From a virus, in IMG/VR virus record IMGVR_UViG_3300014926_000040, positions 1 through 49,046 of that record: DNA of 49,046 bases. The stretch is one strand, 5' to 3'. A model generated the notes under the pieces. It made no database searches. It saw only the letters and a program-made list of their open reading frames with translations, and had not been told where the DNA came from. Below, one piece after another: positions 6,940 to 15,584 of this stretch (within the stretch, counting starts at the first letter, position 1; each line of letters begins with the position of its first letter). The position numbers and the translations under genes were made by a program.

Positions 6940-7587
6940 TTAAGATAAATAAAGTTTTGATGAAAGTGCAACTGCTAATCCTATATTAGTTCCACCAGTA
7001 CTAATAGGAGTTGACCAAGTATTATCACCTCTTAAATAAGTAGTACTATCCGCAGTACCTGAACCTAAAATAGAAGTAGAGATAGTTCCTGTAGTTAAAG
7101 CACCAGCATCAGTATTAACTGGGATAGCTTGCCAAGTATTATCACCTCTAAGATATACAGTACTATTAGGAGTATTAGTCCCTAAAGCAGCTAAGGGTAA
7201 AGTTCCATTAACTAATGCACTGGCATTATTAGTAGCAGAGTACGAAATAATATCTACTGTATCTCCTGTGCTAGCAGCTACGTTTAATACAATCTCAGCT
7301 CCAGCTAAATCCATATAATCGGATGAACTTAGAAGCACACCATTCAAATAAACTTCAACTGCATTAGAGTTATAACTAGCAGAAAAACTAGTCTGACCAG
7401 CAGTAGCAGTAAAACTAGTTTTAACGTAAGCTGTAGTTCCTATTACTCCTACTGCCCCACCTCCTGCATTTGCAAGTACATAAGCTTTTGTAGCTACGTC
7501 TTGTGCATTTACTGGGTCAGCTACATTAATAATAGTATTACTATTTGCATCTAACCCATTTTTAGCGATAAATTTCTTTTGAGCCAT
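6940..7587 (-). CDS. Tail fibre protein (module A)
   Basis: 215 residues. The first 35 (QKKFIAKNGLDANSNTI, then DPVNAQDVATKAYV) closely match the N-terminus of the fibre encoded at 7614-8777, so the two genes share an attachment module. The rest is Thr/Ser/Gly-rich and contains twice the short motif YLRGDNTW, which is frequent in trimeric phage fibres. Likely a fibre that docks on the same tail site as its paralogue. Confidence 0.7.
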   Translation of the reverse strand: MAQKKFIAKNGLDANSNTIINVADPVNAQDVATKAYVLANAGGGAVGVIGTTAYVKTSFTATAGQTSFSASYNSNAVEVYLNGVLLSSSDYMDLAGAEIVLNVAASTGDTVDIISYSATNNASALVNGTLPLAALGTNTPNSTVYLRGDNTWQAIPVNTDAGALTTGTISTSILGSGTADSTTYLRGDNTWSTPISTGGTNIGLAVALSSKLYLS

Positions 7588-7613
7588 AATTCACTATCCT
7601 TATAGCATTAAAA

Positions 7614-8777
7614 TTAAATAGCAACTAGTGTTTTAACTACTTTAAATACAGTAGAAGTTGCTTGTGCAGGAGTTGCAAGTAATTGTAAGTTTCCACCAGA
7701 GATGTTTCCATCAAAAGTAGCTAAGGCTGTTTGAGTAGTACCAATATTAACATTACCATACTCAACTACATTAACATTAGCACCATCATGGATAACTAAA
7801 ACTTCTGATACCTGATAAGAAGTACCACTAGTTACTTGAACTGTATACTTAACCGACCTATAAGTAGCAATAGCATTAGCATCAAGTACTTGATTAGCTG
7901 TAGTTGAAGCTGTTGTTACTATAGCAGACCCGATAGAACCATTAGCTAAAGGTAATGAAGCATTTGATGTAGTATTTAAAGCATCACTAATACCATAACT
8001 ACTTAATGTAGTAGGATTAGTACCACCAGTAACACGACCTTTGGTGTCAACAGTTACAGATTTATATGTTCCAGCAGTCACACCAGTTGCCGATAAAGCT
8101 GTAGTAAGAGAACCTGAACTTAAATTTGTAGCACTAGCTGTAACATCACCAGTAAGTGCTAATTGTTGGGCAGCCGCTAATTGCGCTACGTTTGTTACAT
8201 TAGATAAACCAACATCTGATGAAGTTAGAGTAACTGCACCAACTTTACCAGCTACAGAAGTAACATCAGAACTACCACCTTGAACTAAATCGTAAGTAGT
8301 ACCATTAGAAATAAGTACATCACCAACTGTCCAGTTAGAGTTTCCATCAATAGTAGTAGTACCTGCAACTGATACTTTGTAATACCAACCAATAGTAGCA
8401 GCAGCACCTGAGGTTAAAGCTGGACTATTTGTACTAGCATTCCATACACCTTTATAAACTAATCCACCTGTAACTGCTGCACCACTAGATGCCGCTGTAA
8501 CTCTACCTTTAGCATCTACTGTGATAGATGAGTTTGTGTAACTACCAGCAGTAACACCACTTGCAGCTAAAGCAAGAGAATTTGAACCTGCCTCTGAAGT
8601 AACATCACCAGTAAAAGCAGGTAAGGTAGTTGTTGGAAGAGTACCAGATAACTTAGTAGCATCTTCTGAATATGTTTTATTAACTGCATCTGTTGCATTG
8701 ACAGGTGTAGCTACATTTGTAAGTGTTTTACTATTAGCATCTAAACCATTAGCTGCTATAAATCTTTTTTGAGTCAT
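7614..8777 (-). CDS. Modular tail fibre protein
   Basis: 387 residues in three parts. Residues 1-35 are a module shared with the fibre at 6940-7587 (QKRFIAANGLDANSKTL). The middle carries repeated beta motifs (GVTAGSYTNSSITVDAKGRV near 74, and GVTAGTYKSVTVDTKGRV near 230), typical of trimeric fibre shafts. The last 80 residues (from YRSVKYTVQV) match the C-terminal domain of the protein encoded at 8787-9212. The gene thus links two paralogues by different ends, a sign of module exchange. Confidence 0.75.
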   Translation of the reverse strand: MTQKRFIAANGLDANSKTLTNVATPVNATDAVNKTYSEDATKLSGTLPTTTLPAFTGDVTSEAGSNSLALAASGVTAGSYTNSSITVDAKGRVTAASSGAAVTGGLVYKGVWNASTNSPALTSGAAATIGWYYKVSVAGTTTIDGNSNWTVGDVLISNGTTYDLVQGGSSDVTSVAGKVGAVTLTSSDVGLSNVTNVAQLAAAQQLALTGDVTASATNLSSGSLTTALSATGVTAGTYKSVTVDTKGRVTGGTNPTTLSSYGISDALNTTSNASLPLANGSIGSAIVTTASTTANQVLDANAIATYRSVKYTVQVTSGTSYQVSEVLVIHDGANVNVVEYGNVNIGTTQTALATFDGNISGGNLQLLATPAQATSTVFKVVKTLVAI

Positions 8778-8786
8778 AATAATTCC

Positions 8787-9212
8787 TTAAGAAGGTAAAA
8801 GTGTTCGGACAATTTTAAAATTTGTACTTATATTTGTAGGAGTTATAAGAAGTTCTACATTAGAATTAACTATCCTACTTCCAAAAGTACATAAAAGTTC
8901 TGATGTTACCATATTAGCATACTCAACCAACATTACATTAGCATTATCATGCAGTAGAAGTATTTCACATACTTGTCTAGTTGTTCCTATAGTAGCATAG
9001 ATAATGTATTTTGCTCCTCCATACATAGTATAAGGGAACGTATCCATAACTTGTTCTGATATAGCAGAATCAGAAGAAAAAGTAAGTATGATATCATTAC
9101 CACTAGGCCCAGGAGGCCCTTGAATAGCAGAGGTTATAATAGTAGAAGAACCAATGTCTTTACTAGTTATAGTATCATGAACAGTTTGTATTACAACTAC
9201 TGTATCAGTCAT
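8787..9212 (-). CDS. Short fibre protein with collagen-like hinge
   Basis: 141 residues. After a short N-terminus comes GPPGPSG, a minimal collagen-like triplet run, and then a C-terminal domain of about 85 residues (KYIIYATIGTTRQVCEILLL onward). That domain aligns with the end of the fibre at 7614-8777: both have a LLLHDNAN/LVIHDGAN core, a VEYAN/VEYGN motif and end FK-V-TL. The start overlaps the preceding gene by one base. Probably a minor fibre or base part. Confidence 0.65.
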   Translation of the reverse strand: MTDTVVVIQTVHDTITSKDIGSSTIITSAIQGPPGPSGNDIILTFSSDSAISEQVMDTFPYTMYGGAKYIIYATIGTTRQVCEILLLHDNANVMLVEYANMVTSELLCTFGSRIVNSNVELLITPTNISTNFKIVRTLLPS

Positions 9213-9565
9213 TACCTTGTAACCTCATCTTTAAACAATACTTTCCCTTCGACAAGTCTAGTAATGTCACCATTAGGGAAATAAACTTCAAGGTCGTATA
9301 CACCGCCTGTACCAAGAAGAGTCCCTGTATTAACCGAAGATATGTAAAGGTCTATTTGTCCTAGAAGCGGAGTTATAACTATTCCACCATTTGCAGAACT
9401 TAATTCTAGTAACGTAGTAGCTGCTGAAACAGTTTCTCTTACCTGTAGTTTAGCTGTGCAACCAGTTAAATTGACTGCTGTATTTGTTGAGCTTTTCCAG
9501 AAAAGGCTATGCCTATAAGTAGCACCTTTTTCTATTACTGGAAGATTTAGTTTTGATGCTGACAT
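9212..9565 (-). CDS. Minor tail/baseplate-associated protein
   Basis: 117 residues with an N-terminal GATYRHSLFWK strand, VNLTGCTAKLQVRE, and the ending GVYDLEVYFPNGDITRLVEG plus KVLFKDEVTR. This pattern is common in small phage virion proteins encoded next to fibre genes (BppU N-terminal/fibre-adaptor type). It probably mediates fibre attachment. Family naming is from memory of the pattern and not certain. Confidence 0.55.
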   Translation of the reverse strand: MSASKLNLPVIEKGATYRHSLFWKSSTNTAVNLTGCTAKLQVRETVSAATTLLELSSANGGIVITPLLGQIDLYISSVNTGTLLGTGGVYDLEVYFPNGDITRLVEGKVLFKDEVTR

Positions 9566-9566
9566 A

Positions 9567-9812
9567 TTAACCTGCTTTAATATTGTTAGTAGTTGATAAC
9601 CATGTAAATAGTCCTACTACCACTATCCCAAGTAACCAAAAGAACTTAGTTACAATAGTTTCACCTACTTCTTTATAGAAGTCATTTCTAGCTTCTTCTA
9701 CTGCTCGTTTAGCTATGATGACTATCTGGTCTTCTGTAAGCTCATAACGGTTAAAATTCGGACATTTCTCGAAAATTACCTCGTTTTCTTCTAAAAATCG
9801 TTCTTTTTCCAT
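9567..9812 (-). CDS. Small membrane-anchored protein, first gene of the leftward fibre operon
   Basis: 81 residues: a charged helical N-terminal part (ELTEDQIVIIAKRAVEEARN) and one transmembrane helix near the C-terminus (about 57-73, FFWLLGIVVVGLFTWLS). Proteins of this shape recur in phages next to structural genes. No function is known. Its ATG lies about 60 bases downstream of a leftward TTGATA-17-TACACT promoter, so it leads the operon that runs down to 134. Confidence 0.75.
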   Translation of the reverse strand: MEKERFLEENEVIFEKCPNFNRYELTEDQIVIIAKRAVEEARNDFYKEVGETIVTKFFWLLGIVVVGLFTWLSTTNNIKAG

Positions 9813-9857
9813 GAGAAAATACCTAAAGTTGTTCTTTTTTATTTACTGTGGATGTGA

Positions 9858-9876
9858 TACACTTATAAAGAGTGTA
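9858..9876. promoter_or_regulatory. Operator-like dyad in the divergent promoter region
   Basis: TACACT at 9858-9863 and its mirror AGTGTA at 9871-9876, separated by 7 bases. It lies between the leftward fibre/lysis operon and the rightward packaging operon. The right arm is the -10 hexamer of the leftward promoter, so a protein bound here could control both directions. Confidence 0.5.
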
Positions 9877-9899
9877 CACGAAAGTAGTATATTTATCAA
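9871..9899 (-). promoter_or_regulatory. Leftward sigma-70-type promoter for fibre/lysis operon
   Basis: Reading leftward, TTGATA (9899-9894), a 17-base spacer and TACACT (9876-9871). Start of the first gene is about 59 bases downstream. A clear rightward partner promoter for the terminase operon was not found in 9813-9939. Confidence 0.6.
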
Positions 9900-9939
9900 C
9901 CCTTTTTTGTTATATATTACCCAATAAAATCAATAGTTT

Positions 9940-10659
9940 ATGTTAGATTCTAATTCTCTTATAGTTAATTTGGATGAAAAAGTAAGTCCAATAGTTCTAG
10001 CAAGTATTCTTGGTATGAACATAAGTTTAGTTTATCAGGAATCACAAGCTGGCAGACTTCCACTTGTTATTACAGAAGCTACATATAAAGAGTGTATTCA
10101 AATGTATATCACTCATTTCAAGAAAAGTGTAGACCTTAAACTAGCTAAAGAACAGAATGAACAAGAACTTAGAAAAGCTAAACTAGCAGAAGATACAAGA
10201 CTAAAAGAAGAAAAACTTAAAATTAAAGAAGAACTAGACAGAGCAAAAGCAGGAAGTAAAAGAAGTTTTAGTTCTGTTGGAGATGAACCTAATGAAGGTA
10301 TGCCACCACTGATGGCAGCTAAGATGAAACAGGATATTCGTCTAGGTATAGCAAAGGAAGCACAACTATGGTTAAAGATAGCAATAGAAAGAGGAGAGTA
10401 TATTTCAGTTAATGAACTCTATGAACTTACTGAACCTTTCCTACAAGCAATTAAGAATGTACTAGTTTCGTTATCTTCTGATATCCCAGAAGTACAAGAA
10501 GCAGTAGACCAAGGAATGGAAACTCTTTATAACCTTGGAGTTAAACTAATAGAGAATGCGGAGAATGATGGAGAGCAGTTTGTACAAATGATGCTGGATA
10601 GAGAACTTGAATTGAGTGATATAGAGATATCATTTACTTCTGCTGAACAGGAGTTCTAA
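9940..10659 (+). CDS. terS: Terminase small subunit (lambda Nu1-like)
   Basis: 239 residues. The N-terminal part (VSPIVLASILGMNISLVYQ, ESQAGRLPL) looks like the winged helix-turn-helix that binds the packaging site. Then comes a long charged coiled coil (about 60-105, KLAKEQNEQELRKAKLAED). The tail is acidic and helical. This matches the domain order of Nu1-type small terminases, and the next gene is a GpA-type large subunit overlapping by TAATG. Role: recognise phage DNA and recruit the motor. The assignment rests on context and domain order more than on sequence identity. Confidence 0.7.
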   Translation: MLDSNSLIVNLDEKVSPIVLASILGMNISLVYQESQAGRLPLVITEATYKECIQMYITHFKKSVDLKLAKEQNEQELRKAKLAEDTRLKEEKLKIKEELDRAKAGSKRSFSSVGDEPNEGMPPLMAAKMKQDIRLGIAKEAQLWLKIAIERGEYISVNELYELTEPFLQAIKNVLVSLSSDIPEVQEAVDQGMETLYNLGVKLIENAENDGEQFVQMMLDRELELSDIEISFTSAEQEF

Positions 10660-12581
10660 TGAAGTCAAAATGTACTACTAAGAATATTGCTGAAAGAAAG
10701 TATCTAGGAAGCTTACTAGAGTTATTCAAAGCACCAATAAGAATAGGAACAAGACAATGGGCAGAGAAGTACAGGGTTATGTCTGCTGTAGAATCTTCTA
10801 CTGTTGGTAAGTTCTCTAATAAACTAACACCTTATATGGAGTTTATCTATGATTGTATAGATAACCCAGAGATACCAGTTATTGTTGCTACTAAGTCGGC
10901 TCAAATCGGCTGGAGCGAATTAACTAATAATGCACTAGGTAAATGGATTCATACTGACCCTAGTAAAATCATTATGGCTTTTCCTAGATTAGCTTCTGCT
11001 AGAAACTACAGTCGAGAAAAGATTAAGCCTTTCTTTGCTGGAACTAAAGTATTAAGAGATATCATTAACCAAAGAGTAGCAAAGGAGAGCTTTAACTACT
11101 TTGAATTCCCTAATGGTTTTCTCAAACTAATTACTGCTGGTTCAGTAGGTGAGATGAAGTCTTCTTCTATTCCTAGGATTATTATTGAAGAACCAGACGA
11201 CCTTAAAGCAGATGTTAATGGTCAAGGTGACTCACTAGATATTGTAATTGAAAGACAGAAAACTATTCCTACTAAAAGAAAGAAACTTATCTATGGTGGG
11301 ACTCCAACAGATAAAGATTTTAGTAAAGTAGAAGATGCGTATAAAAAGAGTAATCAGATGGTGTTCAAACCTGAATGCCATCATTGCAAACAGTTACATG
11401 AACTTTCTTTTGATAATCTACATGAAGATGATTATCAAGATAGATACATTAGTGATATATACGGAAAGAAGAACCCCGCTTCTGCATATTATACTTGTCC
11501 TCATTGTGAAGAACCTTGGAGTTTTGAGCAAAAGAAACAGAATATAGTTAATGGTATGGCTCATGGAAGTAAAGGTTGGCATCCACAAAAACCTGAAATA
11601 ACCGAAATCTATGGCTTCTCTTTTAACGAACTGCTCAGCTCTTTTGAAGCTTCTTCTTATCAAGAACTTAGTAAGAAAAGAGTATTAGCAGAACTAGAAC
11701 TTGCTAAAGGTAATGAAGGTAAGATGAAATCCTTTACTAACAACAACATGGGTAAAGCTTATGCTTCTGGTTCTTCTGCTATGGAAGCTGATGAAATGAA
11801 ACTACTTCGTTCTAACTATCCAGAACACATAGTACCAATGGAAGGACTTGTTTTAACTGCTGGTATAGATGTACAGGATAATAGATTTGCTATAGTAATT
11901 AGAGCTTGGGGAAGAAACAATAATAGTTGGTTAGTTTCTTGGATGGAAATCTTTGGAGATGTAAAGAATCAAGATGCTCATATCTGGCAAGAACTTACAG
12001 ACAAAACTGTACTAGCAGAAATACCTCATGCTACTGGTAAACCTCTTAGAATAGCTGCGGTATCTATAGACTCTGGAGATAACACAGAACTTGTATACAA
12101 ATGGGTACTAGCAATGCAAGAGCATAACCCACAAGTATATGCAACTAAAGGTGTTCGCGACCTTAGATTTAGTGATGATGAAATCTATCGTGAACCATCT
12201 AACATAGACATTAATGCAGACAAACAAGTTAGAAAGAGTTTAGCTGAAACTATGGGTGTTAGTGTATTCCCACTAGGGGCACATAAAGCACATACTGAGA
12301 TTCTTAACCGAGTAGCTCTTAATAGTAACAAAGATGCTAGAAGTAACATCTACTACTTCAATGAACAAAGTTATGGACACTACGAAGAACAAATGACTTC
12401 TTGTAGGAAACTAATTGATGTAAACTCTGGCTATAACAAGTCAGTCTATAAACTAATTGCAGGTAAAAGAAAAGAGGCTATAGATGCTGAAAAGAATGCG
12501 TTACACGCTGCTTATGCTATTGGTATCCGTAACTACAGTTACGAGAACTGGAAAGCAATTGAAGAATATTTATACAATTAA
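10659..12581 (+). CDS. terL: Terminase large subunit, GpA family (packaging ATPase and nuclease)
   Basis: 640 residues, the size of lambda gpA (641). The deviant Walker A KSAQIGWS is at about 79-86 and Walker B RIIIEEPDD at 173-181. A zinc-type pair CHHC (Cys 240, 243) and CPHC (Cys 280, 283) follows. Nuclease-domain acids are in AGIDVQDNR (Asp 404, against 401 in lambda) and SIDSGDNTE (Asp 471). It cuts concatemers or circles and pumps DNA into the prohead at the portal. Because GpA enzymes usually make cohesive ends, a cos site is expected. I could not place it. Confidence 0.95.
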   Translation: MKSKCTTKNIAERKYLGSLLELFKAPIRIGTRQWAEKYRVMSAVESSTVGKFSNKLTPYMEFIYDCIDNPEIPVIVATKSAQIGWSELTNNALGKWIHTDPSKIIMAFPRLASARNYSREKIKPFFAGTKVLRDIINQRVAKESFNYFEFPNGFLKLITAGSVGEMKSSSIPRIIIEEPDDLKADVNGQGDSLDIVIERQKTIPTKRKKLIYGGTPTDKDFSKVEDAYKKSNQMVFKPECHHCKQLHELSFDNLHEDDYQDRYISDIYGKKNPASAYYTCPHCEEPWSFEQKKQNIVNGMAHGSKGWHPQKPEITEIYGFSFNELLSSFEASSYQELSKKRVLAELELAKGNEGKMKSFTNNNMGKAYASGSSAMEADEMKLLRSNYPEHIVPMEGLVLTAGIDVQDNRFAIVIRAWGRNNNSWLVSWMEIFGDVKNQDAHIWQELTDKTVLAEIPHATGKPLRIAAVSIDSGDNTELVYKWVLAMQEHNPQVYATKGVRDLRFSDDEIYREPSNIDINADKQVRKSLAETMGVSVFPLGAHKAHTEILNRVALNSNKDARSNIYYFNEQSYGHYEEQMTSCRKLIDVNSGYNKSVYKLIAGKRKEAIDAEKNALHAAYAIGIRNYSYENWKAIEEYLYN

Positions 12582-12590
12582 GGAACGACT

Positions 12591-12857
12591 ATGGCACTCC
12601 CACTAATAGAAGCACAAGCGCAATTAGTTACTGTTAATGCTGCACTACAAGATATTATAAGTGGTAAAAGAATAGCAGAACTTAGAATTGGTTCTGGTGA
12701 CTTTCAAAGAACTCTTCGTTACCAAGAAGTAACTTTTGACGAACTTAAAACTTTACAACAAGAGCTAATGATTACTATTGATAGTTATGCTTCTGCTAAA
12801 CCTGTCTTTAGAACTAATGCACATATACCAATGAGAGTAGGAAAGGAGTTATTCTAA
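12591..12857 (+). CDS. Head-to-tail joining protein, gpW-like
   Basis: 88 residues with an N-terminal helix, a central strand pair (RIAELRIGSGDFQRTLRYQE), then TFDELKTLQQELMITI. This matches the gpW fold that closes the portal channel and joins head to tail. Its position between large terminase and portal is exactly that of lambda W. AAGGAAC lies 5 bases before ATG. It overlaps the portal start by TAATG. Confidence 0.85.
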   Translation: MALPLIEAQAQLVTVNAALQDIISGKRIAELRIGSGDFQRTLRYQEVTFDELKTLQQELMITIDSYASAKPVFRTNAHIPMRVGKELF

Positions 12858-14299
12858 TGGCAGAAAATTACGACCCATACGAGAATACTTTATATTCTCC
12901 AGTACAACAACAAGCTTTTGAAGGTGCTAGTGTAAACTATAGAAACTCTCAAAGATTAATGCTAACTGGTGAAGCAGATACACTTGCTGCCAGAGAACTA
13001 CTAGCATTACAAATGCGTTCGCATCATGCTATTAGAAATAATGGATATGCTAAAAGTGCTGTAGTACGATATGTAACTTCACTTGGAGCAATCAAAGTAA
13101 CTTGGAAAGATAATAAAGGTAATGCACATCCTTTAATGCAAGGTATGTGGGATGAGTTTGTAGCTAATCCTAACCTAGATGGTTTTGGTACATTAGAAAA
13201 TACCCAATCAATCTGGCATTACTCTATGTTTGCTTCTGGAAATGCTTTTACTAGAATGGTAATCAGAAGAACTGGTAATCCTAATAGAGTACCATTAAAA
13301 CTACAAGCTATCCCTAGTGAACTTCATAATGTTTTCTACATGGGCAAGAACTCTGATGAAATAACCCGTAATGGTATTACATTTGTTGACTCTAAACCAA
13401 CTACATACTACTTTAGAAAAGGTATCTATGAACAACAATGGTATCAGGTTAATAATACCTTTCCACAAGTAGAAGTTCCTGCTGATGAAATACTTCATAT
13501 GTTTATCAGAGAAAATGCAGGACAATGGATAGGTATTCCTAACCTTGCTTCTGTTCTTATACCTTTATATGAATTAGATGAACTTGCTGATGCTACTATA
13601 GCTAAACAAAAAGCTGCTCAAGCTATTGCATGGATTGTTGAAAATACTAATCCTTTGAATATGACTCCTACTGGTAGTCCAACTACAGTTAAGGATAAAA
13701 ACTTAAACGATAAAGTTGTATTCCAAGCAACTGGAGGTTCTACTCAGTACTTAAACAAAGGGGAAAAGATTAACTTCTATCAGTCTACAGATATCGGAGC
13801 TAATCTTCCTACTTTAATTAAAACTGAACTACATCGTATAGCTGCTGCTGTTGGTGTTCCTTATCATACTTTAACTGGTGATACTTCTGGTCTTGACTTC
13901 TCTTCTATTCGTGCGATTGGAATTGAACTTCGTAACCGCCTTGAGTACATTCACCACTTTTATACTATTCCACTTGGTCTAGACCCTTTAACTAGTTACT
14001 TTAAAGAACTTGCAGTACTAACCAGTAAGAAAGTATCTAACGCTTCTCCTGCTTATCAGTTACCTCGTTGGTATGGAGTAGATGAATTAAAAGATACTCA
14101 AGCTGACCTACTAGAAGTGCAGAATGGTATGGCTACTCTACAATCTAAACTAGATGAAAGGCATACTACTTTTGAAGATATTTTAGCTGATAGAGAAAAG
14201 ATAAAAGAAATGGGTTTAGACCATCTTATAACTCCTAAACCTACTTCTATGAGTCAAGCAAATAATAATGAGGCAAATACAAACACTACTGGAAATTAA
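12857..14299 (+). CDS. Portal protein (lambda gpB family)
   Basis: 480 residues. Early motifs ALQMRSHHAIRNNGYAKSAV and the central FIRENAGQWIGIPNLASVL, then AAAVGVPYHTLTGDTSGLDF, are hallmarks of lambda-type portals. Twelve copies form the ring at one capsid vertex through which DNA is packaged and ejected. The C-terminal region (about 430-480) is polar and Asn/Thr-rich. It may be processed or disordered. The gene starts at TAATG and ends just before a strong promoter at 14322. Confidence 0.93.
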   Translation: MAENYDPYENTLYSPVQQQAFEGASVNYRNSQRLMLTGEADTLAARELLALQMRSHHAIRNNGYAKSAVVRYVTSLGAIKVTWKDNKGNAHPLMQGMWDEFVANPNLDGFGTLENTQSIWHYSMFASGNAFTRMVIRRTGNPNRVPLKLQAIPSELHNVFYMGKNSDEITRNGITFVDSKPTTYYFRKGIYEQQWYQVNNTFPQVEVPADEILHMFIRENAGQWIGIPNLASVLIPLYELDELADATIAKQKAAQAIAWIVENTNPLNMTPTGSPTTVKDKNLNDKVVFQATGGSTQYLNKGEKINFYQSTDIGANLPTLIKTELHRIAAAVGVPYHTLTGDTSGLDFSSIRAIGIELRNRLEYIHHFYTIPLGLDPLTSYFKELAVLTSKKVSNASPAYQLPRWYGVDELKDTQADLLEVQNGMATLQSKLDERHTTFEDILADREKIKEMGLDHLITPKPTSMSQANNNEANTNTTGN

Positions 14300-14321
14300 T
14301 TCTAGTAGTATAAAATAATTA

Positions 14322-14350
14322 TTGACATTACCTATAAATTATAGGATAAT
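14322..14350 (+). promoter_or_regulatory. Strong promoter with a perfect dyad in its spacer
   Basis: TTGACA at 14322-14327, 17 bases, GATAAT at 14345-14350. The spacer plus the first -10 base reads CCTATAAATTATAGG (14331-14345), a perfect 7-bp inverted repeat around one central A. A protein bound there would sit between -35 and -10 and block RNA polymerase. Drives the protease/scaffold/capsid genes. Confidence 0.75.
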
Positions 14351-14375
14351 CGAAAGAAAGTAAAAGGAATACCCT

Positions 14376-15584
14376 ATGAAATACGGCAGACTCTTAACCA
14401 GACTATATAATACTCCTTTAGCTATAGCTCAGAGTAAACTTGATGTACTAACATCAGAAGTTACTCTAAAACTACTAGCAGGGGAGAATTTATCTTCTGT
14501 TTCAGGCCCTGATAGACAAGACGCACCACAAGAAACTTCTGTAATTAAAGTATTCGATTCTTTAGTTAGTAAGAATGGTGGTGGTGATAGTGGCAGCACT
14601 AGTTATGAAAGTATTACTAGACAAATAAACTCAGCTATTTCCCAAGGAAGTACTTCGCTTACATTCTATATAGATAGTCCTGGCGGTGAAGTAAATGGTT
14701 TATTTGGTTTGGCTGCCTTTATAGCTTCTTTACCTTCTAAAGGTATAGAAACAACAGCAGTAACAGATGGAAGTGCAACATCTGCTGCTTATGTAATAGC
14801 ATCAGCTTGTCAAACAGTACTAGCTACTGAGAACTCTATTGTAGGTTCTATAGGTGTTATTATGACACTTATCAATGTAACTGAAGCTGACAAGAAAGCT
14901 GGAATCCAATATACTATTCTTCGTAGTAAAGAAGATAAAGCTCTTATTAATCCTCACGAAGACTTACCTAGTAAAGCTATCGAAGATGCAACTAAGATGC
15001 TAGGTGTTCTTGACAACATTATGAACAAAACTGTATCCACAAATAGACCTGCTCTAACTATGGATACTATTATGAGTTTAGCTGGTGGTACAGTCTTAGC
15101 GGAAGAAGCTTTATCACTTGGTCTAATAGATGGAATAGTATCTTCTATTGATGAAGTAACTAATCCTAAAACAACTTCCAAACCTCTTTTAACTACTAAT
15201 ATAGGAACTACTATGAACCTAGAAGAAGCACTAGCAAAGAACATTCAGTTAAGTTCTGAGCTAGAAGCATTAAAAGCCTCAACTACTCTTGAAGTAGCCA
15301 AAGCTAAACAGGCAGAGCAAACAAGAGTATTAGGTATTCTTGATGCTGCTGCTACTTTTAAATTATCTGCTGAATTAGCTACTAAACGTATTAAAGCTGG
15401 TGCTTCTATTGAAGACACAGTTGAAATGTTTGAAGGAATTAAAGAAGCATTACAAATGGCAAATCCAGTAGATACTTCTACTGTTATGCAATCTTCAATT
15501 ACAACTGAAACAGTAAACGCTAGCGAAGAAGACTTCTTAACTGGTTTTATGAGTGCAGTTGATAAATTTACAGGAGTCAAATAA
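14376..15584 (+). CDS. Capsid maturation protease (S49 family) with C-terminal scaffold domain
   Basis: 402 residues. The S49/SppA-like protease (about 50-260) shows FYIDSPGGEVNGL, then DGSATSAAYVIAS with nucleophile Ser at about 136, VGSIGV, and a candidate catalytic Lys at 188 (RSKEDKAL). The Ser-Lys distance of 52 equals that of lambda gpC (166 and 218). The rest (280-402) is a helical scaffold that is also made separately from an internal start at 15213, as with lambda C/Nu3. It digests the scaffold during prohead maturation. The gene starts 25 bases after a strong promoter. Confidence 0.92.
   Translation: MKYGRLLTRLYNTPLAIAQSKLDVLTSEVTLKLLAGENLSSVSGPDRQDAPQETSVIKVFDSLVSKNGGGDSGSTSYESITRQINSAISQGSTSLTFYIDSPGGEVNGLFGLAAFIASLPSKGIETTAVTDGSATSAAYVIASACQTVLATENSIVGSIGVIMTLINVTEADKKAGIQYTILRSKEDKALINPHEDLPSKAIEDATKMLGVLDNIMNKTVSTNRPALTMDTIMSLAGGTVLAEEALSLGLIDGIVSSIDEVTNPKTTSKPLLTTNIGTTMNLEEALAKNIQLSSELEALKASTTLEVAKAKQAEQTRVLGILDAAATFKLSAELATKRIKAGASIEDTVEMFEGIKEALQMANPVDTSTVMQSSITTETVNASEEDFLTGFMSAVDKFTGVK
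15213..15584 (+). CDS. Nested scaffold protein (Nu3-like internal start)
   Basis: An in-frame ATG at codon 280 of the protease gene is preceded by AGGAACTACT, the same leader as at the gpW and tail-tube starts. It would yield a 123-residue protein, MNLEEALAKNIQLSSELEAL onward. This is largely helical and charged, as expected of a scaffold that guides capsid assembly and is then degraded. The arrangement copies lambda Nu3 inside C. The ribosome-binding site is visible. Separate expression is inferred. Confidence 0.75.
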   Translation: MNLEEALAKNIQLSSELEALKASTTLEVAKAKQAEQTRVLGILDAAATFKLSAELATKRIKAGASIEDTVEMFEGIKEALQMANPVDTSTVMQSSITTETVNASEEDFLTGFMSAVDKFTGVK

